Notes: generated by a model not told the origin, from the letters alone. 19,995 nt of DNA from Pseudolabrys sp. (GCA_029945495.1 JAQSCR010000406.1:1-19995); one strand, 5' to 3'; counted from the stretch's first letter, positions 1-8,036 are shown. Numbers and translations are program-made.

Positions 1-27
1 CGCTCTATCCAGCTGAGCTACGGGCGC
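1..27 (-). pseudogene. tRNA-Arg(CCG) 5' portion, cut by window edge
   Basis: On the minus strand this reads as the first 27 bases of a tRNA: acceptor GCGCCCG, TA, then the D-arm GCTC-AGCTGGATA-GAGC. It is identical to the 5' part of the longer fragment at 14,690-14,729. The window ends before the anticodon, so whether an intact tRNA or another hybrid junction lies to the left cannot be seen. By analogy with the copy at 14,690, a hybrid junction is likely but unproven. Confidence 0.7.
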
Positions 28-79
28 CTGCCGCACTGCATAGACCAAACCGGCTCAAGTCGCAATAAAGCGGCAACGG
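28..79 (-). promoter_or_regulatory. tRNA-Arg promoter copy
   Basis: Upstream of the tRNA 5' end, on the minus strand, are a TTGCGA -35-like hexamer (60-65) and a TATGCA -10-like hexamer (37-42) separated by 17 bases, a good sigma-70 arrangement. The same sequence recurs at 14,730-14,781 with one base different. The duplicated unit therefore includes the tRNA promoter as well as the tRNA 5' half. Confidence 0.55.
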
Positions 80-118
80 GCCATATTTAGCTGGATTTGG
101 TAGGAGCAAGGCCCGTTT

Positions 119-157
119 AGGCAAAGGTCGGACGTTCGAATCGTCTCGGGCGCGCCA
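119..157 (+). pseudogene. tRNA-Arg 3' half, orphan fragment
   Basis: The plus strand carries the 3' side of the anticodon stem (GGCAA), variable bases, a T-arm with a canonical TTCGAAT loop (GGACG/CGTCT stem), the acceptor strand CGGGCGC, discriminator G and an encoded CCA (155-157). The acceptor pairs with the GCGCCCG 5' end found at 27 and 14,729, but that 5' half lies on the opposite strand, so no functional tRNA is formed. The bases before 119 do not give a pairing anticodon stem. A tRNA 3' end next to a restriction-modification gene is the classical look of an island attachment site. Confidence 0.75.
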
Positions 158-284
158 GTGAGCCGCGTGCCGCTGGCGTGCCGGGCGATCTGGTAAACGC
201 GATCAGGCCCAACTACTCTTGAATCACTTACCAAGGGCGGTTCAAACCGCCAGCCACTGACAAAGACAAGGCGTGCTGCGGCAA

Positions 285-905
285 ATGGCCATCAAGAAAT
301 CTGACCTATATTCCTCCCTTTGGGCCTCCTGCGATGAACTGCGTGGCGGCATGGATGCCAGCCAGTACAAGGACTACGTCCTGTTCATGCTGTTCATCAA
401 ATACGTCTCCGACAAATACGCAGACTACGACGGGTTCGAGCCCCCAGTCGTCATCCCCAAGGGGGCAAGTTTCAAGGACATGGTCGCGCTCAAGGGCAAC
501 AGCGACATCGGCAACCTCATCAACACGCAGGTCATCCAGCCGCTCATTGACGCCAACTCCCGCTTGGCCCGTAGCGATTTCCCCGACTTCAACGACTCGA
601 ACAAACTCGGCGACGGCGCACAAAAGGTCGAGAAGCTCGGCAATCTCATCGCCATCTTCGAAAACCCCGCGCTCGATTTTTCGAAGAACCGCGCCGAGAA
701 CGACGACATCCTCGGCGATGCTTACGAGTATCTCATGCGGCACTTCGCCACCGAGAGCGGCAAGAGCAAGGGGCAGTTCTACACCCCGTCCGAAGTCAGC
801 CGCATCATGGCGAAGGCCATAGGCATTTCGCCGGCCAACTCCATTGCCGCCACCACGGCTTACGACCCCACCTGCGAGCCGCAGGGGAAGCGCCGGGCCG
901 CCTGA
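285..905 (+). pseudogene. hsdM: Truncated type I restriction-modification methyltransferase subunit HsdM
   Basis: The N-terminal ~197 residues are typical HsdM: MAIKKSDLYSSLWASCDELR, a helical N-terminal domain, then the start of the N6-adenine methyltransferase domain (GQFYTPSEV). The ATG at 285 matches the usual HsdM N-terminus; a GTG at 273 is in frame but less likely. Homology stops at DPTC (codon 873-875), in the middle of the S-adenosylmethionine motif I (DPTCGSG in the family). The remaining ten residues are encoded by the repeat that starts at 876. HsdM is normally about 500 residues, and most of the catalytic domain, including the NPPF/Y motif, is missing, so this is a non-functional remnant. 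No hsdS or hsdR is present in the window. Confidence 0.88.
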
Positions 906-1088
906 CTCACCAGCGACCTTTATATGACCTTACGAAGCTCGGGGCCTGCAATCTAATGTGGATGATGTGGCCCGGGCGTGCCGCTGGCGATCGGCACACG
1001 CTGCAGGTGGGCTGCGACTGCTAGTTTACAAGGACTTCTAGGGAAGGGGCTCTAACTCCCAGTCAGCTTCGGAGGGCAGCGGTCCATT
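876..1088. repeat. att-like repeat, copy A (~212 bp)
   Basis: This segment aligns along its whole length with 4,641-4,852: both start GAGCCG, both contain a GTGGCCCGG block, CTTCTAGGG, CCCAGTCAGCTTCGGAGGGC and end AGCGGTCCATT, with diverged bases between. The last ~120 bases also match 14,583-14,700. Read on the minus strand, the right end contains TGCCCTCCGAAG, the anticodon-loop core of the tRNA-Arg fragment at 14,690. I infer the recombination end of an integrative element. No protein is encoded. Confidence 0.75.
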
Positions 1089-1381
1089 TAGCAGGCGCTG
1101 CCGGCGCTTCCCATCTACGGCACGTAATGCAGAGCCGGTCGATCCAGCGATCAGGACAACCCACTAGTGCCAGCGCATGGTCGAATGCGTGCTAATGACC
1201 GGGCCTGACCAATCGCTCCCAAGCCAAATCACGCTTGCAATTTTCGTTACCGGACGGTTAACGAGGGTTCCACAAGGCGCTCTGTTATCTCTTAACTCAC
1301 TATTTGCTTTGCTTAAGAAAACGGCACACTCGACAATTTGCAACAATGCCTTACTAATTGTTTTAATTCATATTCCTAATC
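1089..1381. other. Intergenic stretch before the GGDEF-EAL gene
   Basis: About 290 bases, relatively AT-rich toward the right end. I see no convincing gene, RNA or hairpin. It probably contains the promoter of the downstream gene, but no clear -35/-10 pair or ribosome binding site stands out. Confidence 0.4.
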
Positions 1382-4300
1382 ATGCTTGAGTTCTTATCGG
1401 TCCAATTTGGTGGTATGGGAAAGGGCGCGTCTGGAACTCCATCCATGGAGGTCGTGCGCGCCGTTGACAATTTATCCACTCCGGGAGCCGCGTGGCACTC
1501 TCGCCCAATCCGATTGCTCATGCTTTTCGGCATCTCGTTCGTCGTAGCTATTGCAGCAAGCACTGCGATCTTGATTTTTCATTTACGTGATCGCGACTTG
1601 GCCAATAGCGAACGCGAACTGAGTAACACTGTGCTCGTTCTCGCTGAGCACACTGATAAAGCTTTTAAATCTCTGGAGCTCGTTCAAAGCGCCGTCGTAG
1701 AGCGCATACAGTCGCTCGGGATCACTTCAAGCGAGGAACTTGAGCGCAACATGTCTGGTCAGGACGCGCACTTAAGGTTCAAGCAGCAGATCAGCGGATT
1801 GAAACACGTAGACGCCATTGGCCTGATAAATGCGGATGGTGAGTTGGTCGGCGACTCCCGCTCTTGGCCGATTAGACATTTCAACGTTGCGGATCGGGAA
1901 TACTTCCGTGCGTTTAAGTCCAACCCAGACTTAACTTCATTTGTAGGCGAGCCCATGCATAACCGCGAAAGTGGAGCATGGACAATTACTCTCGCACGCA
2001 AGATTTCCGGGCCAAACGGAGAATTTCTTGGGCTCGTGGTCGGCCTAATAAAGATGCAGTATTTCGAGGAGACCTTCGGAGCCATCACCCTCGATTCGGA
2101 TAGTTCAATCTCCCTATTCCGCCGTGATGGCACACTGCTCGCGCGCTACCCGCGCGTTGATTCACTTATCGGACGCTCATTCGGTCCGCACGTGTTATTT
2201 GCTACACTGCTCGAGCATTCCGATCATGGCGCGGGCCGGCAGAAGGGTGTGATTGACGGCGAAGATCGGCTCATCGCCGCTCACGCCGCTGCTCATTATC
2301 CAATCGTCATAGCCGCGACCACGACAGTTCGCGCAGCTCTCGCGGGCTGGAAACAGATAGCGGAAATTTTGGTGGGCCTAGGATTTTTTGGGATGCTCGC
2401 CGCAGGCACCATCATTTTGCTCATCGCACGACAGCTAATGCTACGAAATAACTGGTCCCGGCAAAGGCTCCAGTTGCAAAAATCGCAACTCGATATGGCC
2501 ATCAACAACATATCGCAGGGTCTGGCGATGTTCGATTCATCGACCCGACTTATTGTATGCAATCAACGTTACCTTGAAATGTATCGATTATCGCCGGAGA
2601 TCGCGCGGCCCGGCTGCACACTCCTTGAGCTTCTCAATCATCGTGTTGCAACTGGAACGTTTTTTACCGATGATCCCGAACAATACATTAGCAGCCTGAT
2701 AGCTGCTATCAAAATGAATAATATCATACCCAAAACATTATCTATGCGCGATGGCCGCATTATCACCGTTATAAATCGTCCTACGCCAAATGGTGGATGG
2801 GTAGCGACCCACGAAGACGTAACCGATAAAGTCAATGGCGAAAAAGAGAAAGAAAATCAGAAGCGTCAGAATGAAATAGCCCTGAGCAGCATGCTGCAGG
2901 GACTTTGCATGTTTGATGCTGAGCAGCGTTTGATCGTCTGCAACAAGCGCTTTATCGACCTATACGGATTAAGTGACGAGCACACCAGGCCCGGCACCCC
3001 GCTTCGCTCGATCCTTCAGTATCGAGCCTCCGTCGGGAGTGTTCCGGAAGACCATGAACACTACTTCAAGAAGCGGCTTAGCCAGATATCGATAGGCCAG
3101 CCCTATTATGTCACGACTCGCCTGCAGGATGGACGCTACATCTCCGTTGTTACCAAGCCGCTGGCCGATGGCGGGTGGGTGGCTACCCACGAGGACGTTA
3201 CCGAAATCAGGAGATCGGAAGATCGAATCGCGCACATGGCCTACCACGACGCGCTGACCGGTCTGCCCAATCGCGAGCAGTTCCGCAAACAGCTTGTACA
3301 GGCGCTCGAGCGTGTTGGCCGAGGCGAGAATTTCGCGGTGCACTATCTCGATCTCGATAATTTCAAGACTGTGAACGATACACTCGGGCATTTAGTCGGT
3401 GACGAATTACTGAAGGTCGTCGCTGACCGACTGAAAGGTTGTATCAGAGGTACAGATACTCTCGCCCGTTTGGGGGGTGACGAATTTGCAATTATTCAGG
3501 CCGCCATCGAGCAACCATCGGACGCCGCTCGACTGGCAATGCGAATCGGCGAGGCGATAAAGGGATCGTACGACATTACAGGTCACCAACTCGTCATGGG
3601 GGCCAGTATCGGCATTTCCATAGCTCCACGCGACGGTGGCGAGCCCGAGCAACTGCTCAAGAACGCGGATCTGGCCATGTACGGGGCCAAAGCTGATCGG
3701 GGCGATACCTATCGCTTTTTTGAGCCAGAAATGGAGCAACGCATTAAGGCGCGGATTGCGTTGGAATTTGAAATGCGCCAGGCGATCGTGCGCAACGAAT
3801 TCGAGCTTTACTACCAGCCGCTCGTCAATCTTCGCGACGGCAAGATCACCGGCTGCGAAGCCCTTCTGCGCTGGCATCATCCCCAGCGCGGATTGGTATC
3901 ACCCGCCGAGTTTATCCCGATCGCTGAAGAGACGGGTCTCATCAATCAACTTGGCGAATGGGCGCTAAAAACAGCTTGCGCCGAAGCAGCGACCTGGCCG
4001 GACGACATCAAAATCGCGGTGAATGTCTCACCGGTGCAATTCAAGGACCAGTCACTAGAACTGACGGTCGTCGGCGCTCTCGCGGCGTCGGGTTTGCCAG
4101 CAAGCAGGCTGGAGCTGGAGATTACCGAGTCGGTTCTCATTCGCGACCACGACGCAGCGCTCGTCAAACTGTCTCAACTGCGGGAGCTTGGTGTGAAGAT
4201 TGCACTGGACGATTTTGGAACAGGCTACTCCTCGCTGAGCTATCTGCAGCATATTCCATTCGACAAGATTAAGATCGACCGTTGCTTCATCAAGAATATT

Positions 4301-4528
4301 TCAAATGAAGACGGCTCGACCGCCATCGTGCAAGCGGTCGTCAATATTGCTCAATCGCGCAACATCGTTACCGTTGCGGAGGGCGTCGAGACGGAGCAGC
4401 AAAAGGAATTGCTCCGTACGCTGGGCTGCACCGAGATGCAAGGCTATCTGTTTAGCCGACCGCAACCCGCCGCCGAGATACACCAGCTATTCCTGGAGAT
4501 TAGAATAGACGCCGAGCGCGCGGCCTAA
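1382..4528 (+). CDS. Membrane PAS-PAS-GGDEF-EAL cyclic-di-GMP enzyme
   Basis: A 1048-residue bifunctional c-di-GMP protein. The order is: N-terminal TM helix (about 43-67), extracytoplasmic Cache/PDC-like sensor domain (70-320), second TM (328-350), two PAS-like domains (about 370-480 and 495-605), GGDEF (about 615-775) and EAL (about 795-1040). The two PAS units look like an internal duplication: both carry a QGL.MFD....LIVCN start and end in GGWVATHEDVT. The GGDEF signature is intact (698-702) with an RxxD inhibitory site five residues upstream (RGTD, 689-692). The EAL domain keeps EALLRW (826-831), NVSPVQF, ELEITES, DDFGTGYS and EGVE, so both synthesis and hydrolysis are possible. ATG codons at 1,415 and 1,445 are alternative starts; none has a clear ribosome site. 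Codon use is visibly more AT-rich than in the neighbours and the gene sits between two att-like repeats, suggesting horizontal acquisition. Confidence 0.93.
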   Translation: MLEFLSVQFGGMGKGASGTPSMEVVRAVDNLSTPGAAWHSRPIRLLMLFGISFVVAIAASTAILIFHLRDRDLANSERELSNTVLVLAEHTDKAFKSLELVQSAVVERIQSLGITSSEELERNMSGQDAHLRFKQQISGLKHVDAIGLINADGELVGDSRSWPIRHFNVADREYFRAFKSNPDLTSFVGEPMHNRESGAWTITLARKISGPNGEFLGLVVGLIKMQYFEETFGAITLDSDSSISLFRRDGTLLARYPRVDSLIGRSFGPHVLFATLLEHSDHGAGRQKGVIDGEDRLIAAHAAAHYPIVIAATTTVRAALAGWKQIAEILVGLGFFGMLAAGTIILLIARQLMLRNNWSRQRLQLQKSQLDMAINNISQGLAMFDSSTRLIVCNQRYLEMYRLSPEIARPGCTLLELLNHRVATGTFFTDDPEQYISSLIAAIKMNNIIPKTLSMRDGRIITVINRPTPNGGWVATHEDVTDKVNGEKEKENQKRQNEIALSSMLQGLCMFDAEQRLIVCNKRFIDLYGLSDEHTRPGTPLRSILQYRASVGSVPEDHEHYFKKRLSQISIGQPYYVTTRLQDGRYISVVTKPLADGGWVATHEDVTEIRRSEDRIAHMAYHDALTGLPNREQFRKQLVQALERVGRGENFAVHYLDLDNFKTVNDTLGHLVGDELLKVVADRLKGCIRGTDTLARLGGDEFAIIQAAIEQPSDAARLAMRIGEAIKGSYDITGHQLVMGASIGISIAPRDGGEPEQLLKNADLAMYGAKADRGDTYRFFEPEMEQRIKARIALEFEMRQAIVRNEFELYYQPLVNLRDGKITGCEALLRWHHPQRGLVSPAEFIPIAEETGLINQLGEWALKTACAEAATWPDDIKIAVNVSPVQFKDQSLELTVVGALAASGLPASRLELEITESVLIRDHDAALVKLSQLRELGVKIALDDFGTGYSSLSYLQHIPFDKIKIDRCFIKNISNEDGSTAIVQAVVNIAQSRNIVTVAEGVETEQQKELLRTLGCTEMQGYLFSRPQPAAEIHQLFLEIRIDAERAA

Positions 4529-4640
4529 CTTTTTTCGATAATGTCTGAGTTGGCGCTTGAGCGAATAGGCAAGACGCCGCGCTCGGCCGAATGAATCTGA
4601 GGCTCATTTTGGGCCCTCTGGACTAGGTATTCCGGGATTT

Positions 4641-4852
4641 GAGCCGTGGGGGTAGCGGCAGCCCACCAAGGCTCCCCGGCGATTCTTATTTGGTCTTATG
4701 ACGCTTGTGGGCTCTGCCGGTGAGAATGGTGTGGCCCGGCAGTGCCGTTCGCGACAGGCAGGCGTGGCGGTCGTGACGTGACCCCTGATTCAAAAGGGCT
4801 TCTAGGGCAGACCCGCTAATTCCCAGTCAGCTTCGGAGGGCAGCGGTCCATT
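4641..4852. repeat. att-like repeat, copy B (~212 bp)
   Basis: Colinear with copy A at 876-1,088 over its full length, and closer to copy C (14,583-14,700) over the last ~120 bases (shared GTGTGGCCCGGCAG, GCGACAGGCAGGCGT, CGTGACGTGACCCC, GATTCAAAAGG). Read on the minus strand it runs GACCGC-TGCCCTCCGAAG-CTGACTGG. The central core equals the tRNA-Arg anticodon loop, but neither flank is tRNA, so this copy looks like an attP or element-element junction rather than a junction with the host gene. Confidence 0.75.
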
Positions 4853-4927
4853 GCGAATATCTATGTCGGGGCACGCCGGCGAGATCATCTTGGGGAAAAC
4901 TCTGCCGACGTGCCCGGTGCATAGTAG

Positions 4928-5191
4928 CCTAAGACCTTTTATCGCCTCAAGCCTCCTTCAAGACCAATAGTCGATTCAACCGGCCATCTGCGCTCAGACG
5001 TCGCAAAATTTCTTGCTAAGTGGGTTGAAACAAACCGGTCCAAACCCGGAAGGATTGCAAAGGCTGTGGGTGAGACAGTTCATGACGCCAGACTCTCGGC
5101 GGCGATCTATAGGGGCTGTCCCATTAGGAAAGCCCTAAGCGACAAACTCAAACCGTGGCTGATTTCGAATGGGTTTACAGGGCCGACTTAA
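4928..5191 (+). pseudogene. Open frame without a start codon, possible gene remnant
   Basis: A reading frame of 87 codons stays open between a TAG at 4,925 and the TAA at 5,189. It reads like a genuine helical, basic protein (for example HLRSDVAKFLAKWVETNRSK and later SDKLKPWLISNGF). It has no in-frame ATG and no good alternative start, and begins about 75 bases right of att-like copy B. It may be the 3' remnant of a gene cut at the repeat, or chance. I do not recognise the family. Confidence 0.3.
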
Positions 5192-5337
5192 TCTGCGCCA
5201 AGGGCTGGACGAATAATTGCTCACGCCCCAGCCTTCATAGGGATAACGCCCCGAGAAAAAATACCGGACTTCGTGTTTCGCACTCCAATGGTCGGACGAT
5301 GGTCAGCCCAACGTCGTCTTCTCAGCGAAGCGTGTAT

Positions 5338-5408
5338 TCAGATGAGCTACGGGCGCCTTGGCGACCTGAATAGACCAAACCGTCACAGGTGGCAGCGGGC
5401 CATATTTT
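5338..5408. repeat. Decayed copy of tRNA-Arg 5' part and promoter
   Basis: The plus strand keeps GATGAGCTACGGGCGCC, AATAGACCAAACCG and GCGGGCCATATTT, matching 11-90 with many substitutions. On the minus strand it starts GCGCCCGTAGCTCA like the tRNA, but the D-arm no longer pairs and the anticodon arm is unrecognisable. It shares the GGGCCATATTT flank with the copy at 1-90, a flank absent beside the 14,703 copy. I read it as an old, degraded duplicate of the tRNA locus. Confidence 0.6.
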
Positions 5409-5551
5409 GCCCGGCTGGCTATGAAGATACTCCATCGTCGTCGGCTGCCTTTGCTGGCGCCATGTGAAGAGCGATTGAACCTGTCGTCAGTCCACATACT
5501 ATGCCTGCGAGCGTATGAATTCACCTGAGGGGCCGGGGCCGAATTTCCGAA

Positions 5552-7258
5552 TTGAAAAACGACAGAAAGCTTAAATTGCCGACAGCCGATGAGGCGTGCG
5601 CGGCGCTGGGCCTTGTTCTGGCCAGCGAGGCATTCCGCGCCTCGCCGCAGCTTGCGGCCTTCCTGGAATTCGTCGTTAAGGCGGTGCTTGAAGTCAAAGG
5701 CGACCGCGTCAAAAGTTATACGATCGGCGTGGAGGTCTTGCGCCGTCCTCTGAACTTCGACCCGCAAACCGACCCGACCGTTCGTGTCGAGGCCACGCGA
5801 CTGCGGCGCGCGCTCGATCGCTATTACGCGGGTCCCGGTCAATCGGATGCGGTCGTCATCGAATTGCCGCGCGGTTCCTATGTTCCCACATTCACGTATC
5901 GCGCCAAAGGCAGGGATCCTCAAATAGGAGAAAAGGCCAAGCGGGCTGCGATCCGCCGTGGCTTCTGGGTGGCCGGTGGATTGCTGCTTGCCGCCGCCGC
6001 CGTCGGCGCTTGGTTCGTATTGAGCCATCGCGTCAGCGGCAACAATGTGGCAGGCGATTGGCCGACACGTGCCGCGCAACTGCGCCCGGGTAATGGAATG
6101 CCGACGCTGATGGTGCCGAATTTCGAGACGATCGGCACGCCGCGTGACAATACGGTGTCGGCGGCGACGCTACGGCAAAAAATGCGCGACGCGTTCTCGC
6201 GCTTCGAAACCATCAACATCCCGGCTGATTCTCAGGAACCCAGCCAGTCGGTCGAATACCGACTGCTCGGCTTCGTCGACTATCCCGGCGATGGCGGTGT
6301 GCGCGTCCGCCTCAGCCTGCTCGATGTCGCCGAGGGCAATGTTGCGTGGACCCAGACCTTCATGCCATTGCCGGGCGAGGATCGCGAGGAGATGGAAAAT
6401 AGAATCGCGTCCGAGGCGGCGACGATGATATTGCAGCCCTCCGGAATTATCCGCGCGCGCGACTACAATCGGTTTCTCGTCGGCGGGCGAGGCGATGCGC
6501 GCTATCGGTGCCTACTTATAACTTCCGACGCGTTTCGTTCGTTTTACCCCGATGCGCACGAGCGCGCGCGACATTGCCTCGAGCGTCTGATCGCAATCGA
6601 TCCGGGTTTTGGCATCGGCTATTCGTATTTGGCCGGCGTAATTAACCAGGAATGGGCTTTCGGCTTCGGGAGATTCGGCGACGATCCGGACGCGTTGGAT
6701 GCTGCGTTGACGTTGGCGCGGCGAGGAGTCGAGCTTGGTCCCGACAGCGCGCGGGCGTGGCATATTCTGAGCACGATACTGTTCAACCGGCGCGACGTCC
6801 CCGCGGCTATCGCCGCGATGCAAAAATCGATGGCCCTCAACCCGTACGACACCATTGTTGCCGCCGACTACGGCGGCCGCCTCGTCAGCATCGGCGACAT
6901 CGACCACGGCATGACGTATCTTGAACGCTACGCCGGGGTCGGCGGCGTGCGGCCGATCTGGCAGCATTTCTATCTGTTCCTCGGCAATTATATGCGCGAC
7001 AAATTTCCGGAAGCGACCCACGAAGCCGACGAGATGACGAGCGACATCTATACTTTCGGATTGTTCGCGCGCGCCTTGACGGCGGCCGTCAACGGCAGCA
7101 CGGACAAGGGGCGGGCTAATTGGGAAAAGCTGATCGCCCTGCGGCCGGTATGGCGCGAGAATCCGCGCGGCGCGCTTGAGCGCTTCATCTCATCGCCCGC
7201 TATTCTCGACCGGCTGACGCGGGATCTGGCGGCCGCCGGGCTCGGCCCGGCGAATTAG
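5552..7258 (+). CDS. Membrane protein with conserved N-terminal domain, TolB-like region and TPRs (paralogue 1)
   Basis: 568 residues from a TTG start; a frame stop at 5,516-5,518 limits extension and no in-frame ATG is nearer. The N-terminal cytoplasmic part (about 10-115) holds the block SYTIGVEVLRR...FDPQTDPTVRVEATRLRRALDRYY...LPRGSYVPTF. I recall this block from alphaproteobacterial proteins that also carry cyclase or TPR domains. A TM helix follows at about 137-157, then a region resembling the degenerate TolB-like domain of such proteins (180-300), then TPR-like helices (about 320-560). There is no catalytic domain. The protein at 12,743-14,563 is a clear paralogue. A sensory or regulatory role is inferred and the true function is unknown. 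Confidence 0.85.
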   Translation: MKNDRKLKLPTADEACAALGLVLASEAFRASPQLAAFLEFVVKAVLEVKGDRVKSYTIGVEVLRRPLNFDPQTDPTVRVEATRLRRALDRYYAGPGQSDAVVIELPRGSYVPTFTYRAKGRDPQIGEKAKRAAIRRGFWVAGGLLLAAAAVGAWFVLSHRVSGNNVAGDWPTRAAQLRPGNGMPTLMVPNFETIGTPRDNTVSAATLRQKMRDAFSRFETINIPADSQEPSQSVEYRLLGFVDYPGDGGVRVRLSLLDVAEGNVAWTQTFMPLPGEDREEMENRIASEAATMILQPSGIIRARDYNRFLVGGRGDARYRCLLITSDAFRSFYPDAHERARHCLERLIAIDPGFGIGYSYLAGVINQEWAFGFGRFGDDPDALDAALTLARRGVELGPDSARAWHILSTILFNRRDVPAAIAAMQKSMALNPYDTIVAADYGGRLVSIGDIDHGMTYLERYAGVGGVRPIWQHFYLFLGNYMRDKFPEATHEADEMTSDIYTFGLFARALTAAVNGSTDKGRANWEKLIALRPVWRENPRGALERFISSPAILDRLTRDLAAAGLGPAN

Positions 7259-7321
7259 GCCGCCGGTCTTTTGTTTCGCGCTGCGAACTCGATACCTGTC
7301 GTCTGCCATGAAAGCGGTTTT

Positions 7322-7633
7322 TTAGGCGGCCGCATGGCATGGCCCGCCGATAATTCTGATCGTCGTAAACCCGTGTGCCCTGGTGAATAACTTGACCACT
7401 GCGCGCCGCCCATCGCTGCCGGCCAATTCGGCGCGATCGATTGCGGCGCCAATCGCCGTCGCTTCGCTGGAATAGGGCGCGCTGAACCGGCCGAGCGACT
7501 TTATGCACCAGCGTCCGCGCCGCTTAAGCACGAGGTATTGGCGTATGCCGGCGTCGGTTGGAGCTTGGGTCGAAGCGGCCCCGACATTTCCAGGCAAGCG
7601 CAGCTTCGTATCGTGGCCCTGATCGAGAATCAT
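7322..7633 (-). CDS. Small hypothetical protein
   Basis: About 103 residues on the minus strand from ATG 7,633. The frame is open further upstream, with an ATG at 7,678 and a TTG at 7,696. The middle, YLVLKRRGRWCIKSLGRF...EATAIGAAIDRAELAGSDGRRAVVKLF, resembles small DUF2188-like rhizobial proteins in which a short beta-hairpin is followed by an alpha-helix with AI..AI. That family link is a recollection and is weak. It lies between paralogue 1 and the chemoreceptor, opposite to both, and no clear ribosome site is visible for any start. It could be spurious, but the composition is protein-like. Confidence 0.5.
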   Translation of the reverse strand: MILDQGHDTKLRLPGNVGAASTQAPTDAGIRQYLVLKRRGRWCIKSLGRFSAPYSSEATAIGAAIDRAELAGSDGRRAVVKLFTRAHGFTTIRIIGGPCHAAA

Positions 7634-7771
7634 GTTCGGTGTCGTCCCGCGGATTTCCGGTGGCGCGTGCAGCGGCATCGGGTGTGCTTTTGTCAAAGCG
7701 CAGACGGGCGCAGAAGCAAATTACCGTAACCTGGCGGCAGAATTTTTCGCGAGAAGAGCCGCGCGTTTCGA

Positions 7772-7787
7772 CATGTCGATCGACATG
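7772..7787. promoter_or_regulatory. Perfect 16-bp palindrome, candidate operator
   Basis: CATGTCGATCGACATG reads identically on both strands. Its size and lack of a loop fit a dimeric regulator site rather than a terminator. It lies about 250 bases upstream of the chemoreceptor ATG. Confidence 0.4.
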
Positions 7788-7824
7788 CATTCCACCGTCG
7801 ACTTCCAGAGGTTCTGCGAGAAGA

Positions 7825-7853
7825 CCTATTCTAGAACACCTTTTTAGAATAGG
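7825..7853. promoter_or_regulatory. 9-bp inverted repeat, candidate operator or hairpin
   Basis: CCTATTCTA (7,825-7,833) and TAGAATAGG (7,845-7,853) are exact reverse complements separated by 11 bases. The stem is AT-rich and not followed by a T-run in the gene direction, so an operator is more likely than a terminator. It lies about 185 bases before the chemoreceptor start. Confidence 0.45.
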
Positions 7854-8036
7854 AATTTGGATTCCGGTCAAAATAAATTCAAATTCAATTTCATTAACCT
7901 AACGTCGCGGTGTCGACCTGCCGCATTGCTGTCGGAGCGAGAGGTTGCCGACGTAATTCTTTCAGTCAGTCCAAAATCCCGAAGGCCCCCAACTTCCGCA
8001 ACGACCGAAACCGATAACCATTTGAGGTCACCCGCC

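Larger units (their letters stand above)
1..79. repeat. 79-bp direct repeat, left copy (tRNA 5' part plus promoter)
   Basis: Bases 1-79 align without gaps to 14,703-14,781 with a single T/C difference (position 55 versus 14,757). Identity stops sharply at 79/14,781. The two copies are in the same orientation and bound 14.7 kb of mosaic DNA. The left end may continue outside the window. Confidence 0.85.
7634..8036. promoter_or_regulatory. Divergent intergenic region with two palindromes
   Basis: About 400 bases between the small minus-strand protein and the chemoreceptor start. It holds a perfect 16-bp palindrome and a 9-bp inverted repeat (listed separately), followed by an AT-rich stretch (7,841-7,900) suitable for a promoter. 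No other gene is supported. Confidence 0.45.

Noticed and set aside
5192..5337. Possible tRNA-like fold left of the decayed tRNA copy
   Set aside because: Read on the minus strand, the D-arm does not pair, the anticodon stem does not close and no T-arm or acceptor partner is found.
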